Source: Emcibacter nanhaiensis
Lineage (GTDB): Bacteria > Pseudomonadota > Alphaproteobacteria > Sphingomonadales > Emcibacteraceae
DNA: 64,000 nt
Assembly: GCF_006385175.1 (NCBI RefSeq)
Contig: NZ_VFIY01000015.1
Location: 250,501 to 314,500 of the forward strand
Reading direction: 5' to 3'
The position numbers and the translations under genes are program-made. The notes beneath the pieces are model-generated. The model saw only the letters and a list, made by a program, of their open reading frames with translations, ran no database searches and had not been told where the DNA came from. Below, in pieces: positions 7,631-16,480 of the stretch; position 1 is the stretch's first letter; the number at the start of each line of letters is the position of its first letter.

Positions 7631-8857
7631 ATGGAAGCCTTACAATCGGGCGCCGACGTATTTTTTGTACTTGTCGGTGCCATTCTCGTGTTTGCTATGC
7701 ATTCAGGTTTCGCCTTTCTCGAGGTGGGAACCGTTCGTAAAAAGAACCAGGTTAATGCCCTGGTGAAAATCCTTTCCGATTTCGGAATGTCCACCGTGGC
7801 CTATTTCTTTATCGGCTATGGGGTTGCCTATGGGGTCAGTTTCCTGGCCAGTGCCGCGGAAATCAGCGGCATGACCGGCGAGCTGTTTGCCGCCAACGGC
7901 TATGACCTGGTAAAATTCTTCTTTCTGCTGACGTTTGCCGCGGCCATCCCGGCGATCATTTCCGGCGGCATCGCCGAACGGGCCAAATTCGGTTCCCAGC
8001 TTCTGGCGACGGCCGTCATCGTCGGCCTGGTCTATCCCTTCTTTGAGGGCATGGTCTGGGGCGATACCCTGAATTTCCAGGGCATGATGGAAGCCATGTT
8101 CGGGGCGCCGTTCCACGATTTTGCCGGTTCCATCGTTGTGCATGCGGTCGGCGGCTGGCTGGCGCTTGGCGCCGTCGTGCTGCTGGGCGCCCGCATTGGT
8201 CGCTATCGCAAGGACGGTTCGGCGGTGGGTATTCCGCCGTCAAATATTCCGTTCCTGGCGCTCGGCTCCTGGATCCTGTGCATCGGCTGGTTCGGCTTTA
8301 ACGTGATGAGCGCCCAGGCAGTGGACGGGGCCAGCGGCCTGGTGGCCATGAACAGCCTGCTGGCCATGGTTGGCGGTCTTCTGTCAGCCTTGCTGGTTGG
8401 CCGCAATGACCCCGGGTTTGTGCATAACGGTGCGCTGGCCGGTTTGGTGGCCGTTTGTGCCGGCTCTGATATCATGCACCCGGTCGGCGCCCTCGCTGTC
8501 GGCGCAGTGGCCGGGGTGATTTTTGTGAAACTGTTCGTGGTTTGCCAGGAAAAATGGAAAATTGACGATGTGTTGGGCGTGTGGCCCCTGCACGGCCTGT
8601 GCGGGCTGTGGGGCGGCATCGCGGCCGGCATTTTCGGTCTTGAGGCCTTGTGGGGCCTGGGCGGCGTCACCTTCCTGTCCCAGCTGGTGGGCAGCCTGAT
8701 TGGGGCCGGTTTCGCCCTTGTGGCCGGATTTATCGTTTATGGCGTGATCCGCCAGTTCCTGGGCATCCGCCTGGATGAGGAAGAAGAATTCCGCGGCGCG
8801 GATCTCAGCATCCATAAAATCTCCGCCTATCCGGAGGAAGATCTGACCATGAAGTAG
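7631..8857 (+). CDS. Second ammonium transporter, Amt family, no signal peptide
   Basis: A 408-residue Amt/MEP/Rh channel of about eleven helices that begins directly in the first membrane helix (QSGADVFFVLVGAILVFAMH), without a signal peptide. The pore segments are recognisable: FHDFAGSIVVHAVGGWLALG with the first histidine, IGWFGFNVMS, and WPLHGLCGLWGG with the second. It is clearly diverged from the upstream AmtB rather than a recent duplicate. There is no PII gene attached, so control by the upstream GlnK in trans is inference. It is monocistronic, with its own sigma-54 promoter and terminator. Confidence 0.93.
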   Translation: MEALQSGADVFFVLVGAILVFAMHSGFAFLEVGTVRKKNQVNALVKILSDFGMSTVAYFFIGYGVAYGVSFLASAAEISGMTGELFAANGYDLVKFFFLLTFAAAIPAIISGGIAERAKFGSQLLATAVIVGLVYPFFEGMVWGDTLNFQGMMEAMFGAPFHDFAGSIVVHAVGGWLALGAVVLLGARIGRYRKDGSAVGIPPSNIPFLALGSWILCIGWFGFNVMSAQAVDGASGLVAMNSLLAMVGGLLSALLVGRNDPGFVHNGALAGLVAVCAGSDIMHPVGALAVGAVAGVIFVKLFVVCQEKWKIDDVLGVWPLHGLCGLWGGIAAGIFGLEALWGLGGVTFLSQLVGSLIGAGFALVAGFIVYGVIRQFLGIRLDEEEEFRGADLSIHKISAYPEEDLTMK

Positions 8858-8882
8858 TCCGGCAGACGGGCTTATTTGAGCA

Positions 8883-8908
8883 GGGCGGGCCTTCGGGTCC
8901 GCCCTTTT
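8883..8908 (+). terminator. Terminator with TTCG tetraloop
   Basis: GGGCGGGCC-TTCG-GGTCCGCCC (one G-U pair) followed by four T, 26 bases after the second amt gene. Confidence 0.85.
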
Positions 8909-8992
8909 CTGTTCCGGAGGACGCATTTCTGTGCTTGTTTCCCCCCGTCCGGGAAAGTAAAGTAGCGCCAGATTAACAGAAGGACTTGTTAT

Positions 8993-10201
8993 TTGTTGAA
9001 TTCCCGTCTGAAGGCGCTGCCGGATTATCCTTTTCCTCGCATGCGGGCTTTGCTCAATGATATTGAATCTGGTGATCCCGGGGGACTGAACATGTCCCTG
9101 GGGGAGCCGCAGCATGAGATCCCGGAATTTGTGGCCGAGATCCTGTATCAGGAACGGGCCAGCTATCACAAATATCCGCCGGTCGCGGGAACCCCGGACT
9201 GGCAGCAGGCGGTCGGCGGCTGGCTGGAACGGCGTTTCGGGCTGGACGAGGGCATGCTCGGGGCAGATCACCTGGTGCCGCTTTGCGGCAGCCGGGAAGG
9301 CCTGTTTGCCATCGGGTTTGTGACCATTGACCGGCAGAAGGCGGGCGGCGTGCCGCTGGTGCTGATGCCCAATCCCTTCTACCAACCTTATGCCGGGGCA
9401 GCCATTGCCGCCAACGCGGAGCCTTTCTATGTGAATGCGGAGGCGGAAAACGGGTTTTTGCCGGACTATGAGGCCTTGCCGGAAGAGGTTCTGGAACGGA
9501 CGGCGCTTTGCTTTATCTGCAATCCCGCCAATCCCCAGGGCAGTTTTGCCTCCCTCGATTATCTGAAAAAAGCCATCCGCTTGGCCAGAAAGTATGATTT
9601 CGTGCTGGTGGGGGATGAATGTTATTCGGAAATCTATGACGCCGAGGCGCCGGTTGGGATTTTGCAGGCCTGCATGGAGCTGGTCTCGGCAGGCGAAGGC
9701 GATCCGGAAAATCCGTTCGACCATGTGGTCTGTTTCAATTCGCTTTCGAAACGCTCCAATCTGGCCGGGTTGCGCTCCGCCTTTATGGCCGGCGATCCGG
9801 TGATTGCTGCCGAATGCCGCAGGTTGCGCAATTACGGCGGCTCCCCCCTGCCGCTGCCGGTCGATGCCGCCTCCGCCGCCGCCTGGCGGGATGAGGAACA
9901 TGTAATCGCCAACCGGGCGCTGTATCGCCGCAAGTTTGACCTGGCAGAAAAATATCTGGCCGGCCGGTTTGACTTTTCGCGCCCATCGGGCGGTTTTTGC
10001 CTGTGGCTCAGGGTCGGGGACGGGGAACAGGCAGCCAGGGCCCTGTGGCGGGAAGCCGGCATCAAGGTATTGCCCGGGGCCTATCTGGCACGGGAAGACC
10101 GCAACGGCGTCAATCCCGGTGCCGGATATATCCGTCTCACCCTGGTGCATGGGGAAGAGCTGCTGGAGCCGGCACTCGCCAAAATCGCCACAATTTTATA
10201 G
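8993..10201 (+). CDS. PLP-dependent class I/II aminotransferase, DapC-like
   Basis: A 402-residue fold-type I aminotransferase. Visible features are the GEPQHEIPEF and YHKYPPVAGTPDW N-terminal motifs, GSREGLFAIGF for phosphate binding, CNPANPQGS, the DECYSEIY aspartate-tyrosine pair, and the Schiff-base lysine in NSLSKRSNLAGLRSAFM. The overall pattern resembles alphaproteobacterial succinyldiaminopimelate aminotransferases (DapC), which act in lysine and peptidoglycan precursor synthesis, but no dap gene is adjacent and related class members act on other substrates. The start is a TTG at 8993 following AAGGA; a second TTG directly after is possible. The gene ends 71 bases before ftsK. Confidence 0.85.
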   Translation: MLNSRLKALPDYPFPRMRALLNDIESGDPGGLNMSLGEPQHEIPEFVAEILYQERASYHKYPPVAGTPDWQQAVGGWLERRFGLDEGMLGADHLVPLCGSREGLFAIGFVTIDRQKAGGVPLVLMPNPFYQPYAGAAIAANAEPFYVNAEAENGFLPDYEALPEEVLERTALCFICNPANPQGSFASLDYLKKAIRLARKYDFVLVGDECYSEIYDAEAPVGILQACMELVSAGEGDPENPFDHVVCFNSLSKRSNLAGLRSAFMAGDPVIAAECRRLRNYGGSPLPLPVDAASAAAWRDEEHVIANRALYRRKFDLAEKYLAGRFDFSRPSGGFCLWLRVGDGEQAARALWREAGIKVLPGAYLAREDRNGVNPGAGYIRLTLVHGEELLEPALAKIATIL

Positions 10202-10272
10202 AAGAGTAATTTTTGTAAAACCTGCAAGATGTAATATAGTTGCAGTCAGGCAAGATATTTTAGGATTAGTTT

Positions 10273-12681
10273 TTGGCTAACAGACGGAAAAGTATAAAGA
10301 AATCTGCCAAAAAGGCCCTTTTGCCCGAGGCAGTCACCGAATTCCTGAAAAAGAGCTTCATCCGGGGATGGGGCGCTGTTCTGGTGATATTTGCCCTGGC
10401 GGTCTACGCCTCTTTTCTCAGCTATGATACCCATGACCCGAGCTGGAATAACGAAGTTGTCGGCCCGGTCGGCAACTGGCTTGGGGCGCCGGGAGCCCAT
10501 GTGGCAGACCTGTTGCTCCAGTCCCTTGGTCTCGGGGCCGTGGTTCTCATCTTCCCCTTCATTACCTGGGGCTGGCGGGTGATCTCCCTGCAGGGCCTGC
10601 CGTTCCTGTTCCGCCATTTGCTGCTGTTGCCCATTGCGGTGCTGTTGGCCTCGCTGGCGACGTCCCTGTTTCCGGCCAGTTCCGCCTGGCCGCTGCCGAC
10701 AGGGATGGGCGGCATCCTGGGCGACCTGCTGAAAGATAACCTGATGTCGGTCTGGGCCATGACCGGGGTGGAGGCCTTTCCGGTGATCATGGGGCTTGTA
10801 TCCCTGGTTCTGACGGGGCTGTGCCTGCTGTTTGTGCTGGGACTGGAAAAATCCGAATGGCGGACCATCGGCGCCTTCCTGGTCTGGCTCGTGCTCAAGG
10901 GAGCAGGCAGTGCTGTTGCCGGGATACGGCGGGTGGCGGGCCAGTTGCGCCGGGAACCGGTGGAAAGCGGCAATGTCATTGATGTCAGCCCCAGGAAAGC
11001 CAAAGTGCGCAAGGAGCCGGTGATCGAAAAGGCTGCGGAGCCGGTGGAGCAGAAATCCATTCCCGTTGTCGACACGCCGAAACCGAAGGAAACAAAAAGC
11101 CGCCGCGAGGAAAAGGAAAAACAGCCGATGCTGGATATCCTTTCCGACGGCGAGTTTGCCCTGCCGCCGCTCAGCCTGTTGAGCAAGGCCAAGCCGCTGT
11201 CCAGGGAGGACCGGCTGTCCCGCGAGGCGCTGGAACAAAATGCCCGCATGCTGGAATCTGTGCTGGATGATTTTGGTGTCCAGGGAGAGATTGTCCAGGT
11301 CCGCCCCGGACCGGTGGTGACCCTCTATGAACTGGAGCCGTCGCCGGGAACCAAATCATCCCGGGTGATCAATCTGGCCGACGATATCGCCCGCAGCATG
11401 AGCGCCGTTTCCGCCCGTGTCGCCGTGGTGCCGGGCAAGAACGCCATCGGTATCGAACTGCCTAACAGCAAACGCGAGATTGTGGCGCTGCGCGAGCTGC
11501 TGACCAGTCCGGCCTATGAAGACAGCAAGGCCAAGCTGCCGCTCACACTGGGCAAGGATATCGGCGGCGAACCGATCATTGCCGACCTGGCCAGCATGCC
11601 GCACCTTCTGGTGGCCGGCACCACCGGCTCCGGTAAGTCGGTCGCCATTAACGTAATGATCCTGTCGCTGCTCTATAAGCTGACGCCGGAACAGTGCCGC
11701 CTGATCATGATCGACCCCAAGATGCTGGAACTGTCGGTCTATGACAATATTCCCCATCTGCTCACCCCGGTGGTGACGGACCCGAAGAAGGCGGTGGTGG
11801 CGCTGAAATGGGCGGTGCAGGAAATGGACCAGCGCTACCAGAATATCGCCAAGCTGCAGGTGCGCAACATCACCGCCTATAACCAGCGCCTGGAGCAGGC
11901 CCGCAAGAAGGGCGAGGATATTGTGCGCCGGGTCCAGACCGGCTTTGACCCGGAAACCGGTGAACCGGTTTACGAGGAGGAACATCTCGACCTGACCCCG
12001 ATGCCGATGATTGTCATCGTCGTCGACGAGATGGCGGACCTGATGCTGGTGGCCGGCAAGGATATCGAGGTGCTGATCCAGCGCTTGGCCCAGAAAGCCA
12101 GGGCCGCGGGCATTCACCTGATCATGGCGACACAGCGCCCGTCGGTGGATGTGATCACCGGCACCATCAAGGCCAACCTTGCGACCCGGATCAGTTTCCA
12201 GGTGACCTCAAAGATCGACAGCCGCACCATCCTTGGCGAACAGGGGGCGGAACAGCTGCTGGGTATGGGGGACATGCTCTATATGGCCGGGGGTGGCCGC
12301 ATTACCCGCGTCCATGGCCCCTTTGTCAGTGACGAGGAAGTGGAGCGGGTGGCGGACGAATTGCGCAAGCAGGGCTGGCCCGATTACCTCGAAAATGTGA
12401 CCGAAGAGCCCGAGGAGGGTTATGAAAATACCTTCCTGCAGCATGCGGTCAGCGACGGCAATGGTGGAAAATCCAGTGGCGACGACCTATATGATCAGGC
12501 AGTGGCTATTGTGGCCCGGGACGGCAAGGCCTCCACCAGCTATGTCCAGCGGCAGTTGCAGATCGGCTATAACCGGGCTGCCAACATTATCGACCGAATG
12601 GAAAAAGAAGGTGTGATCAGTGCCGCCAACCATGTGGGCAAGCGGGAAGTCCTGATCCAGGACCACAGCGGTGAAAGCTGA
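10273..12681 (+). CDS. ftsK: DNA translocase FtsK
   Basis: A full-length 802-residue FtsK/SpoIIIE protein. Four membrane helices occupy about residues 30-210, a charged linker follows (about 220-300), then the alpha-beta motor (Walker A GTTGSGKS near residue 450, Walker B IVIVVDEMADLM near 580) and a C-terminal winged-helix gamma domain that reads KOPS sequences (YDQAVAIVARDGKASTSYVQRQLQIGYNRAANIIDRME). FtsK anchors at the division septum and pumps chromosome termini so dif sites can be resolved. The start is a TTG at 10273 after AGGATT. The stop overlaps an out-of-use ATG; lolA starts 62 bases later, as in many alphaproteobacteria. Confidence 0.97.
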   Translation: MANRRKSIKKSAKKALLPEAVTEFLKKSFIRGWGAVLVIFALAVYASFLSYDTHDPSWNNEVVGPVGNWLGAPGAHVADLLLQSLGLGAVVLIFPFITWGWRVISLQGLPFLFRHLLLLPIAVLLASLATSLFPASSAWPLPTGMGGILGDLLKDNLMSVWAMTGVEAFPVIMGLVSLVLTGLCLLFVLGLEKSEWRTIGAFLVWLVLKGAGSAVAGIRRVAGQLRREPVESGNVIDVSPRKAKVRKEPVIEKAAEPVEQKSIPVVDTPKPKETKSRREEKEKQPMLDILSDGEFALPPLSLLSKAKPLSREDRLSREALEQNARMLESVLDDFGVQGEIVQVRPGPVVTLYELEPSPGTKSSRVINLADDIARSMSAVSARVAVVPGKNAIGIELPNSKREIVALRELLTSPAYEDSKAKLPLTLGKDIGGEPIIADLASMPHLLVAGTTGSGKSVAINVMILSLLYKLTPEQCRLIMIDPKMLELSVYDNIPHLLTPVVTDPKKAVVALKWAVQEMDQRYQNIAKLQVRNITAYNQRLEQARKKGEDIVRRVQTGFDPETGEPVYEEEHLDLTPMPMIVIVVDEMADLMLVAGKDIEVLIQRLAQKARAAGIHLIMATQRPSVDVITGTIKANLATRISFQVTSKIDSRTILGEQGAEQLLGMGDMLYMAGGGRITRVHGPFVSDEEVERVADELRKQGWPDYLENVTEEPEEGYENTFLQHAVSDGNGGKSSGDDLYDQAVAIVARDGKASTSYVQRQLQIGYNRAANIIDRMEKEGVISAANHVGKREVLIQDHSGES

Positions 12682-12743
12682 TGCCTTATTTTGATCCCGA
12701 TGGTGTGCTATCCAGTGGGCGTGCGGGAGTGTTGGGAAAGACG

Positions 12744-13439
12744 ATGAACAAATATTTTTTAGCCGGAGCTCTTGTGGTTTCCACCCTGCTGCCCGCGGGA
12801 CAAACGGTCCAGGCGATCGAGCGGACCCCCCGCGCCGAAATGAAAACGGTTGAAGCGGCGCCCACTCTGGTCACCGGCGAGGACCGGGAGAAGGTTATTG
12901 CCCGCATCGAGGAGAGCCTCAATAAAATCAAGAGCCTGAAGGCGCAGTTTATCCAGCGGGCCCCGGACGGCACCACATCCGAAGGGACCGTCTTCCTGGA
13001 GCGGCCGGGCAAGCTGCGTTTTGACTATGAAGACGACCTGCCGTTCCTGATTGTCAGTGACGGCAATATGCTCAGCTTTATCGACTATGAGGTGGACCAG
13101 ATTACCCGCTGGCCGATCGGCAAGACTCCGCTGGGGATCCTGGTGGATGATACTGTCAGCCTGAGTGGCAAAGTGGAAGTTCCGGAAATCATCCGGTTTG
13201 CCGGCCTGCTCAAGGTGCCGGTGATTGACAAGGAACGGGAAGAGCAGGGCTATATTACCTTGATTTTTGAGGAATCCGGCATGGAGCTCAAGGCCTGGGA
13301 AGTGATGGACGCCCAGGGCTATCTGACCCGTGTCGCCCTGGTCAATCCGCAGTATAATGTGGAAATTGACAAGGACCGGTTTACCTATAAGGATCCGCGG
13401 CCGATCAGCAAACGCCCGGTCCACGGCCCGCGCAAGTAG
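12744..13439 (+). CDS. lolA: Outer-membrane lipoprotein carrier LolA
   Basis: A 231-residue periplasmic protein with a signal peptide (MNKYFLAGALVVSTLLPAG, cleavage near VQA). The LolA core is plain: LNKIKSLKAQFIQRAPDG, EGTVFLERPGKLRFDYEDD and PLGILVDDTVSL. LolA accepts lipoproteins from the LolCDE exporter and ferries them across the periplasm. The ATG at 12744 gives the signal peptide; an in-frame ATG at 12681 overlapping the ftsK stop would bury it. Position after ftsK is conserved in the class. Its stop lies in a small inverted repeat. Confidence 0.93.
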   Translation: MNKYFLAGALVVSTLLPAGQTVQAIERTPRAEMKTVEAAPTLVTGEDREKVIARIEESLNKIKSLKAQFIQRAPDGTTSEGTVFLERPGKLRFDYEDDLPFLIVSDGNMLSFIDYEVDQITRWPIGKTPLGILVDDTVSLSGKVEVPEIIRFAGLLKVPVIDKEREEQGYITLIFEESGMELKAWEVMDAQGYLTRVALVNPQYNVEIDKDRFTYKDPRPISKRPVHGPRK

Positions 13440-13529
13440 TTGCGGGAACGGCGGAAAACCGGAAACAACATTATTTTCATGTAAAAACCCTTATAAAGCA
13501 ATAGGTTGCTAAATAATTGCAGATACACT

Positions 13530-13556
13530 CTTGAAAGTGGATGCTTTTCACTTATC
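13530..13556 (+). promoter_or_regulatory. Putative heat-shock-sigma-type promoter of the small RNA
   Basis: CTTG at 13530-13533, 17 bases, then CTTATC at 13551-13556. This resembles RpoH-class promoters of alphaproteobacteria (CTTG, 17 bases, C-Y-T-A-T). Transcription would begin near 13563, just before the first stem of the RNA below. The assignment is by eye, from memory of the consensus. Confidence 0.45.
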
Positions 13557-13562
13557 TCTAAT

Positions 13563-13705
13563 ATGCGAGCCGGGGTTGCTTATATGATCTACACTTCCTC
13601 AGATTATCCAGTTCCCCGGTTCGTCGGCAAGAGGTTTCCCTCCCCCTCCCTCTTGCCTAGCATAGCGTAGACTGCCCGGTCAGATGTGTCTGACCGGGTT
13701 TTTTT
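13563..13705 (+). ncRNA. Candidate trans-acting small RNA with C-rich (anti-Shine-Dalgarno) loop
   Basis: The gap between lolA and the next gene holds three consecutive stem-loops. Stem A pairs CGAGCCGGGG (13566-13575) with CCCCGGTTCG (13614-13623), 10 pairs with one G-U, around a 38-base loop containing CTTCCTC. Stem B pairs GGCAAGAG (13626-13633) with CTCTTGCC (13650-13657), 8 perfect pairs, exposing the loop GTTTCCCTCCCCCTCC. Stem C pairs CCCGGTCAGA with TCTGACCGGG around TGTG (13675-13698), followed by seven T, a textbook terminator. No plausible reading frame fits. A C/U-rich loop that can mask ribosome-binding sites plus a terminator is the design of many alphaproteobacterial sRNAs. The 5' end is estimated. 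Confidence 0.72.
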
Positions 13706-13777
13706 CTATTCGCTCCTTGTGCAAGCCCTGTCAGCGGATTAGTAATGAGCGGAAGAGTTATTCAGGAAGAACCCGTC

Positions 13778-14353
13778 ATGAGTGAAGAAGACATCGATAT
13801 CGAGGATTATCCCACACTCCTGCAGGTGGGGCGGTTTGCCCGGTTGATCCCCCGGACCAACTGGTTCCGCAATGTCGGGGAGCCGCTGAGCGCCGAGCTC
13901 AGGGAAAAGGCACAGGACTATCTTGATGCCCTGGGGTTTCCGGGCGCGGATATCGCCCAGATCCATGACTGGGACGAGGCGGCGGCGACCATGGAAACCA
14001 ACGACTGGAACAGTCCCTGGTGGGAAGCGGAAGAGCAGATACTGGCCGGTCTTGCCCTGAGCGCCCAGGAGATGCTTGATGAAGAGGCCCTGCGGGTGGC
14101 GCTGACCCATGTGAATACCCAAGCCTCCGAATATGTTACCGATAACCTGATTACCACAGCGGATATGTGGGGTATCCATGACGAGGAACTGATCCGGGCG
14201 GCCGCAGGGACCGCCATGCATTGCTGTTACCAGACGGCGCTGATGATTGCGGCCGGGGAAGAGGAAAATCATCCCTTTGCCCTCAAGTTTCAGCTTTATG
14301 AGATGGGCTGGTGGCCACTGGGCGTCGTTGGCAATACCTTCAATATTTTCTGA
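13778..14353 (+). CDS. Conserved-looking hypothetical protein
   Basis: A 191-residue soluble acidic protein with no signal peptide or membrane helix and no domain I recognise. It is rich in Trp and acidic residues (NDWNSPWWEAEEQ) and has a Cys pair in AMHCCYQTALMIAAGEEE near the C-terminus, ending in EMGWWPLGVVGNTFNIF. I place the start at the ATG 13778 because AGGAAG stands eight bases before it; an in-frame ATG at 13745 has no ribosome-binding site. Codon use matches the neighbours, so it is probably a real gene. It lies between the sRNA terminator and xth and could share a transcript with xth. Confidence 0.6.
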   Translation: MSEEDIDIEDYPTLLQVGRFARLIPRTNWFRNVGEPLSAELREKAQDYLDALGFPGADIAQIHDWDEAAATMETNDWNSPWWEAEEQILAGLALSAQEMLDEEALRVALTHVNTQASEYVTDNLITTADMWGIHDEELIRAAAGTAMHCCYQTALMIAAGEEENHPFALKFQLYEMGWWPLGVVGNTFNIF

Positions 14354-14399
14354 CCAGCATTATATATAGAATAATCATTATAACAGGCAGGGAACTCTT

Positions 14400-15197
14400 A
14401 TGACGACGGCACGACTGGCAACCTGGAATATCAACAGCGTCAGAACCAGACTGGAGCTGGTGGACCAGTTCATCCGGGAGGCGGCGCCGGATATTCTCTG
14501 TCTGCAGGAAACCAAGGTCCAGGACCATATGTTTCCGGTCAAATTCTTTGCCGAACGGGGCTATGAGCATGCGGCTCTCGCCGGCCAGAAAGCCTATCAC
14601 GGCGTGGCCACCTTTTCGCGTATCCCTTTTGAGAATCGTGGTCGCATAGACTGGTGCGGCAAGGGAGACGCCCGGCATGTGGAAGTGGTCCTGCCGGGCG
14701 GGGTCGCGCTGCATAATTTCTATGTGCCGGCGGGCGGCGACGAGCCTGACGCGGCCATCAATGACAAATTCGCCCACAAGCTGGATTTTCTCGATGAAAT
14801 GACCCGCTGGTCGGAGGACCTGCCAAAAGACGGCAAGCATATCCTGGTGGGGGATCTGAATATTGCGCCGCTGGAACAGGACGTCTGGGATCACAAGAAG
14901 CTGTTGAAGGTGGTCAGCCATACTCCGATTGAAGTGGAGCGGATGAAGGACCTGCAGGTGGCCCATGACTGGCAGGATGTGATGCGCCAGTTTGTGCCGG
15001 AAGAGGAAAAACTGTATAGTTGGTGGTCTTACCGGGCAAGGGACTGGCAGGCGGCCAACAAAGGACGCCGGCTAGATCATATCTGGGTCAGCCCCGCCCT
15101 GAAAGATACCCCCCGGTCCATGCAGGTCATGGAGGACGCCCGGGGGTGGGAGCGGCCATCGGATCATGCGCCGGTGCTGGTGGATTTCGAGTTCTAG
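14400..15197 (+). CDS. xth: Exodeoxyribonuclease III
   Basis: A 265-residue exonuclease III / AP endonuclease of the EEP superfamily, working in base-excision repair. Catalytic motifs are visible in order: ATWNINSVRTRL, DILCLQETKV with the metal-binding Glu, HGVATFSR, NFYVPAGGD, LVGDLNIAP with the catalytic Asp-Asn pair, KGRRLDHIWVS, and the terminal ERPSDHAPVLVDF with the Asp-His dyad. Length is that of the family. The start is the ATG at 14400. Downstream is the PAS_5 array. Confidence 0.95.
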   Translation: MTTARLATWNINSVRTRLELVDQFIREAAPDILCLQETKVQDHMFPVKFFAERGYEHAALAGQKAYHGVATFSRIPFENRGRIDWCGKGDARHVEVVLPGGVALHNFYVPAGGDEPDAAINDKFAHKLDFLDEMTRWSEDLPKDGKHILVGDLNIAPLEQDVWDHKKLLKVVSHTPIEVERMKDLQVAHDWQDVMRQFVPEEEKLYSWWSYRARDWQAANKGRRLDHIWVSPALKDTPRSMQVMEDARGWERPSDHAPVLVDFEF

Positions 15198-15226
15198 AAT
15201 TTCAGCATGTTAACCTTGCACTGACA

Positions 15227-15254
15227 TTTTGGAAAGTTCTTGCATTGTAATTTT
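15227..15254 (+). promoter_or_regulatory. Upstream block shared by PAS_5 paralogues, copy 1
   Basis: A 28-base block whose start is TTTTGGAAAGTTCTTGCA recurs at 15914-15941 with 24 of 28 positions identical. A shorter version (TTTTGGTAA) is at 16612-16620. It lies 39 bases before the first PAS_5 gene, so it is a promoter or operator candidate copied together with the gene. Confidence 0.55.
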
Positions 15255-15293
15255 CATATCCATCATGGCTAAATTCGAGCAGGTGTCGAGTTC

Positions 15294-15797
15294 ATGTCAG
15301 GTTCGAAAAGGTTGGGATATTTTGCCGAAAAGGAGTTGGCTGAGGAGGAAATTCCACAGCGGCATCCGGTCAGGTTATTCGCAGATCACTGGCGAGACAT
15401 CGGTGGTGACAAATCCATACCTGCGCGAAAAGATTTTTCACCGATCAGAATTCCAAATTTGTTGCCCTATGTTGCGGTGGTGGAATTAGTGGACACCGAA
15501 GAAGGTCCTGATCTCAGGACACGTCTGGAAGGGGAATATATTGTTTCTCTGAGCGGCAGAAACAATCGGGGGCATTCACTGCGGAATTTAATGAGTGAAG
15601 AACGCTTCCAGAAGCGTCTGGCAGAAGCCCGGAAGGTACTCAAATCGGGACAAGTATATTTCAGTGTCAATGATCTGCTTGATTACCGGAATGAGAGTCA
15701 TACTGTCATTCGCGGTATTTTCCCCTTCCGAATGAACGGATCCGAGACAGGACAGGTTTTTATCGTTTTGGCCGATAAAGACAGCTCCATCGTCTGA
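15294..15797 (+). CDS. PAS_5-family protein, tandem paralogue 1
   Basis: A 167-residue cytosolic protein of the PAS_5 (PF07310) type, an alphaproteobacterial family with a PAS-like fold and no known ligand or output. The shared core is HPVRLFADHWRDIGGD, a DFSPIRIPNLLPYVAVVEL strand-helix segment, TRLEGEYIVSLSGR, and a terminal GQVFIVLAD strand. There is no output domain, so it may act by protein interaction. Compared with typical family members (a W-R..R-P.R.D..P..I...L..L pattern) all core positions are kept. The start ATG has a weak ribosome-binding site. Base composition is a little lower in GC than xth. Confidence 0.8.
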   Translation: MSGSKRLGYFAEKELAEEEIPQRHPVRLFADHWRDIGGDKSIPARKDFSPIRIPNLLPYVAVVELVDTEEGPDLRTRLEGEYIVSLSGRNNRGHSLRNLMSEERFQKRLAEARKVLKSGQVYFSVNDLLDYRNESHTVIRGIFPFRMNGSETGQVFIVLADKDSSIV

Positions 15798-15913
15798 AAG
15801 TGAGCGGATTTTAGCTGGCCCGTCCCAATATTTCCTGTTTGTAAGCCTTGGCAAATATTTTAACCATGTAGCATTATGTGCTAATTTTGAATTTCATTAA
15901 TAGTTTGTTAACT

Positions 15914-15941
15914 TTTTGGTAAGTTTTTGCAGTGTAAATTT
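15914..15941 (+). promoter_or_regulatory. Upstream block shared by PAS_5 paralogues, copy 2
   Basis: Second copy of the 28-base block seen at 15227-15254 (24 of 28 identical), again ahead of a PAS_5 gene, preceded here by GTTAAC. Confidence 0.55.
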
Positions 15942-15979
15942 GCCAAAAAAATATGCAAATAAACCCAGGCGATTCATCC

Positions 15980-16480
15980 ATGTCCCCTCAAACCTATGTG
16001 GAATACCTATCCGAAACCGTTGTGAAGGAAGAAGATATTCCACAGCGGCATCCGGTCAGGTTGTTCGCAGACCACTGGCGGGAGCTCGGCCGTGATGGTT
16101 CGATCCCGGTCCGCAGGGATTTTTCGCCGGTCAAGGTGCCCGCATTGCTGCCTTATCTCGTGGTCCACGAACTGATACAGACGGAGCAGGGGCCGGATCT
16201 GATGACTCGTCTCGAAGGGGAATTTTATGTGTCCCTGAACGGCAAAACGAACCGGGGGCACTCCCGGCGGAGGGTTATGAACGAGGAGCGATTCCAGATG
16301 CGTCTTAAGGAAACGCAGGACGCCCTTGAAACCGGGATTGTTCGCTTCAGCTTGGTGGAACTTCTCGATAGCGAGAAAAAATACCACAAGGTTTTCCGCG
16401 CTGTATTTCCCTTCAGGTCGAACGGATCACAGAGCGAGCAGGTTTTCGTTGTCCTGGCGGATGAAAATACATCCCTTTGA
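15980..16480 (+). CDS. PAS_5-family protein, tandem paralogue 2
   Basis: A 166-residue paralogue of the previous gene. The N-terminal segment DIPQRHPVRLFADHWREL is nearly identical to copy 1 (EIPQRHPVRLFADHWRDI), while the C-terminal half has diverged widely. I prefer the ATG at 15980: it gives the same N-terminal length as copy 1 and has AGGCG upstream; the in-frame ATG at 15953 has no ribosome-binding site and crowds the upstream block. The 182-base gap before it carries its own putative promoter, so the four genes are probably not a single transcript. Function unknown. Confidence 0.78.
   Translation: MSPQTYVEYLSETVVKEEDIPQRHPVRLFADHWRELGRDGSIPVRRDFSPVKVPALLPYLVVHELIQTEQGPDLMTRLEGEFYVSLNGKTNRGHSRRRVMNEERFQMRLKETQDALETGIVRFSLVELLDSEKKYHKVFRAVFPFRSNGSQSEQVFVVLADENTSL

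Noticed and set aside
8384-10150. Very long open frame of 588 codons on the minus strand over the aminotransferase gene
   Set aside because: It is antisense to two convincing genes, has Gln/Gly/Pro/His-rich composition without domains, and no start signal; it is a shadow of high-GC codon use.
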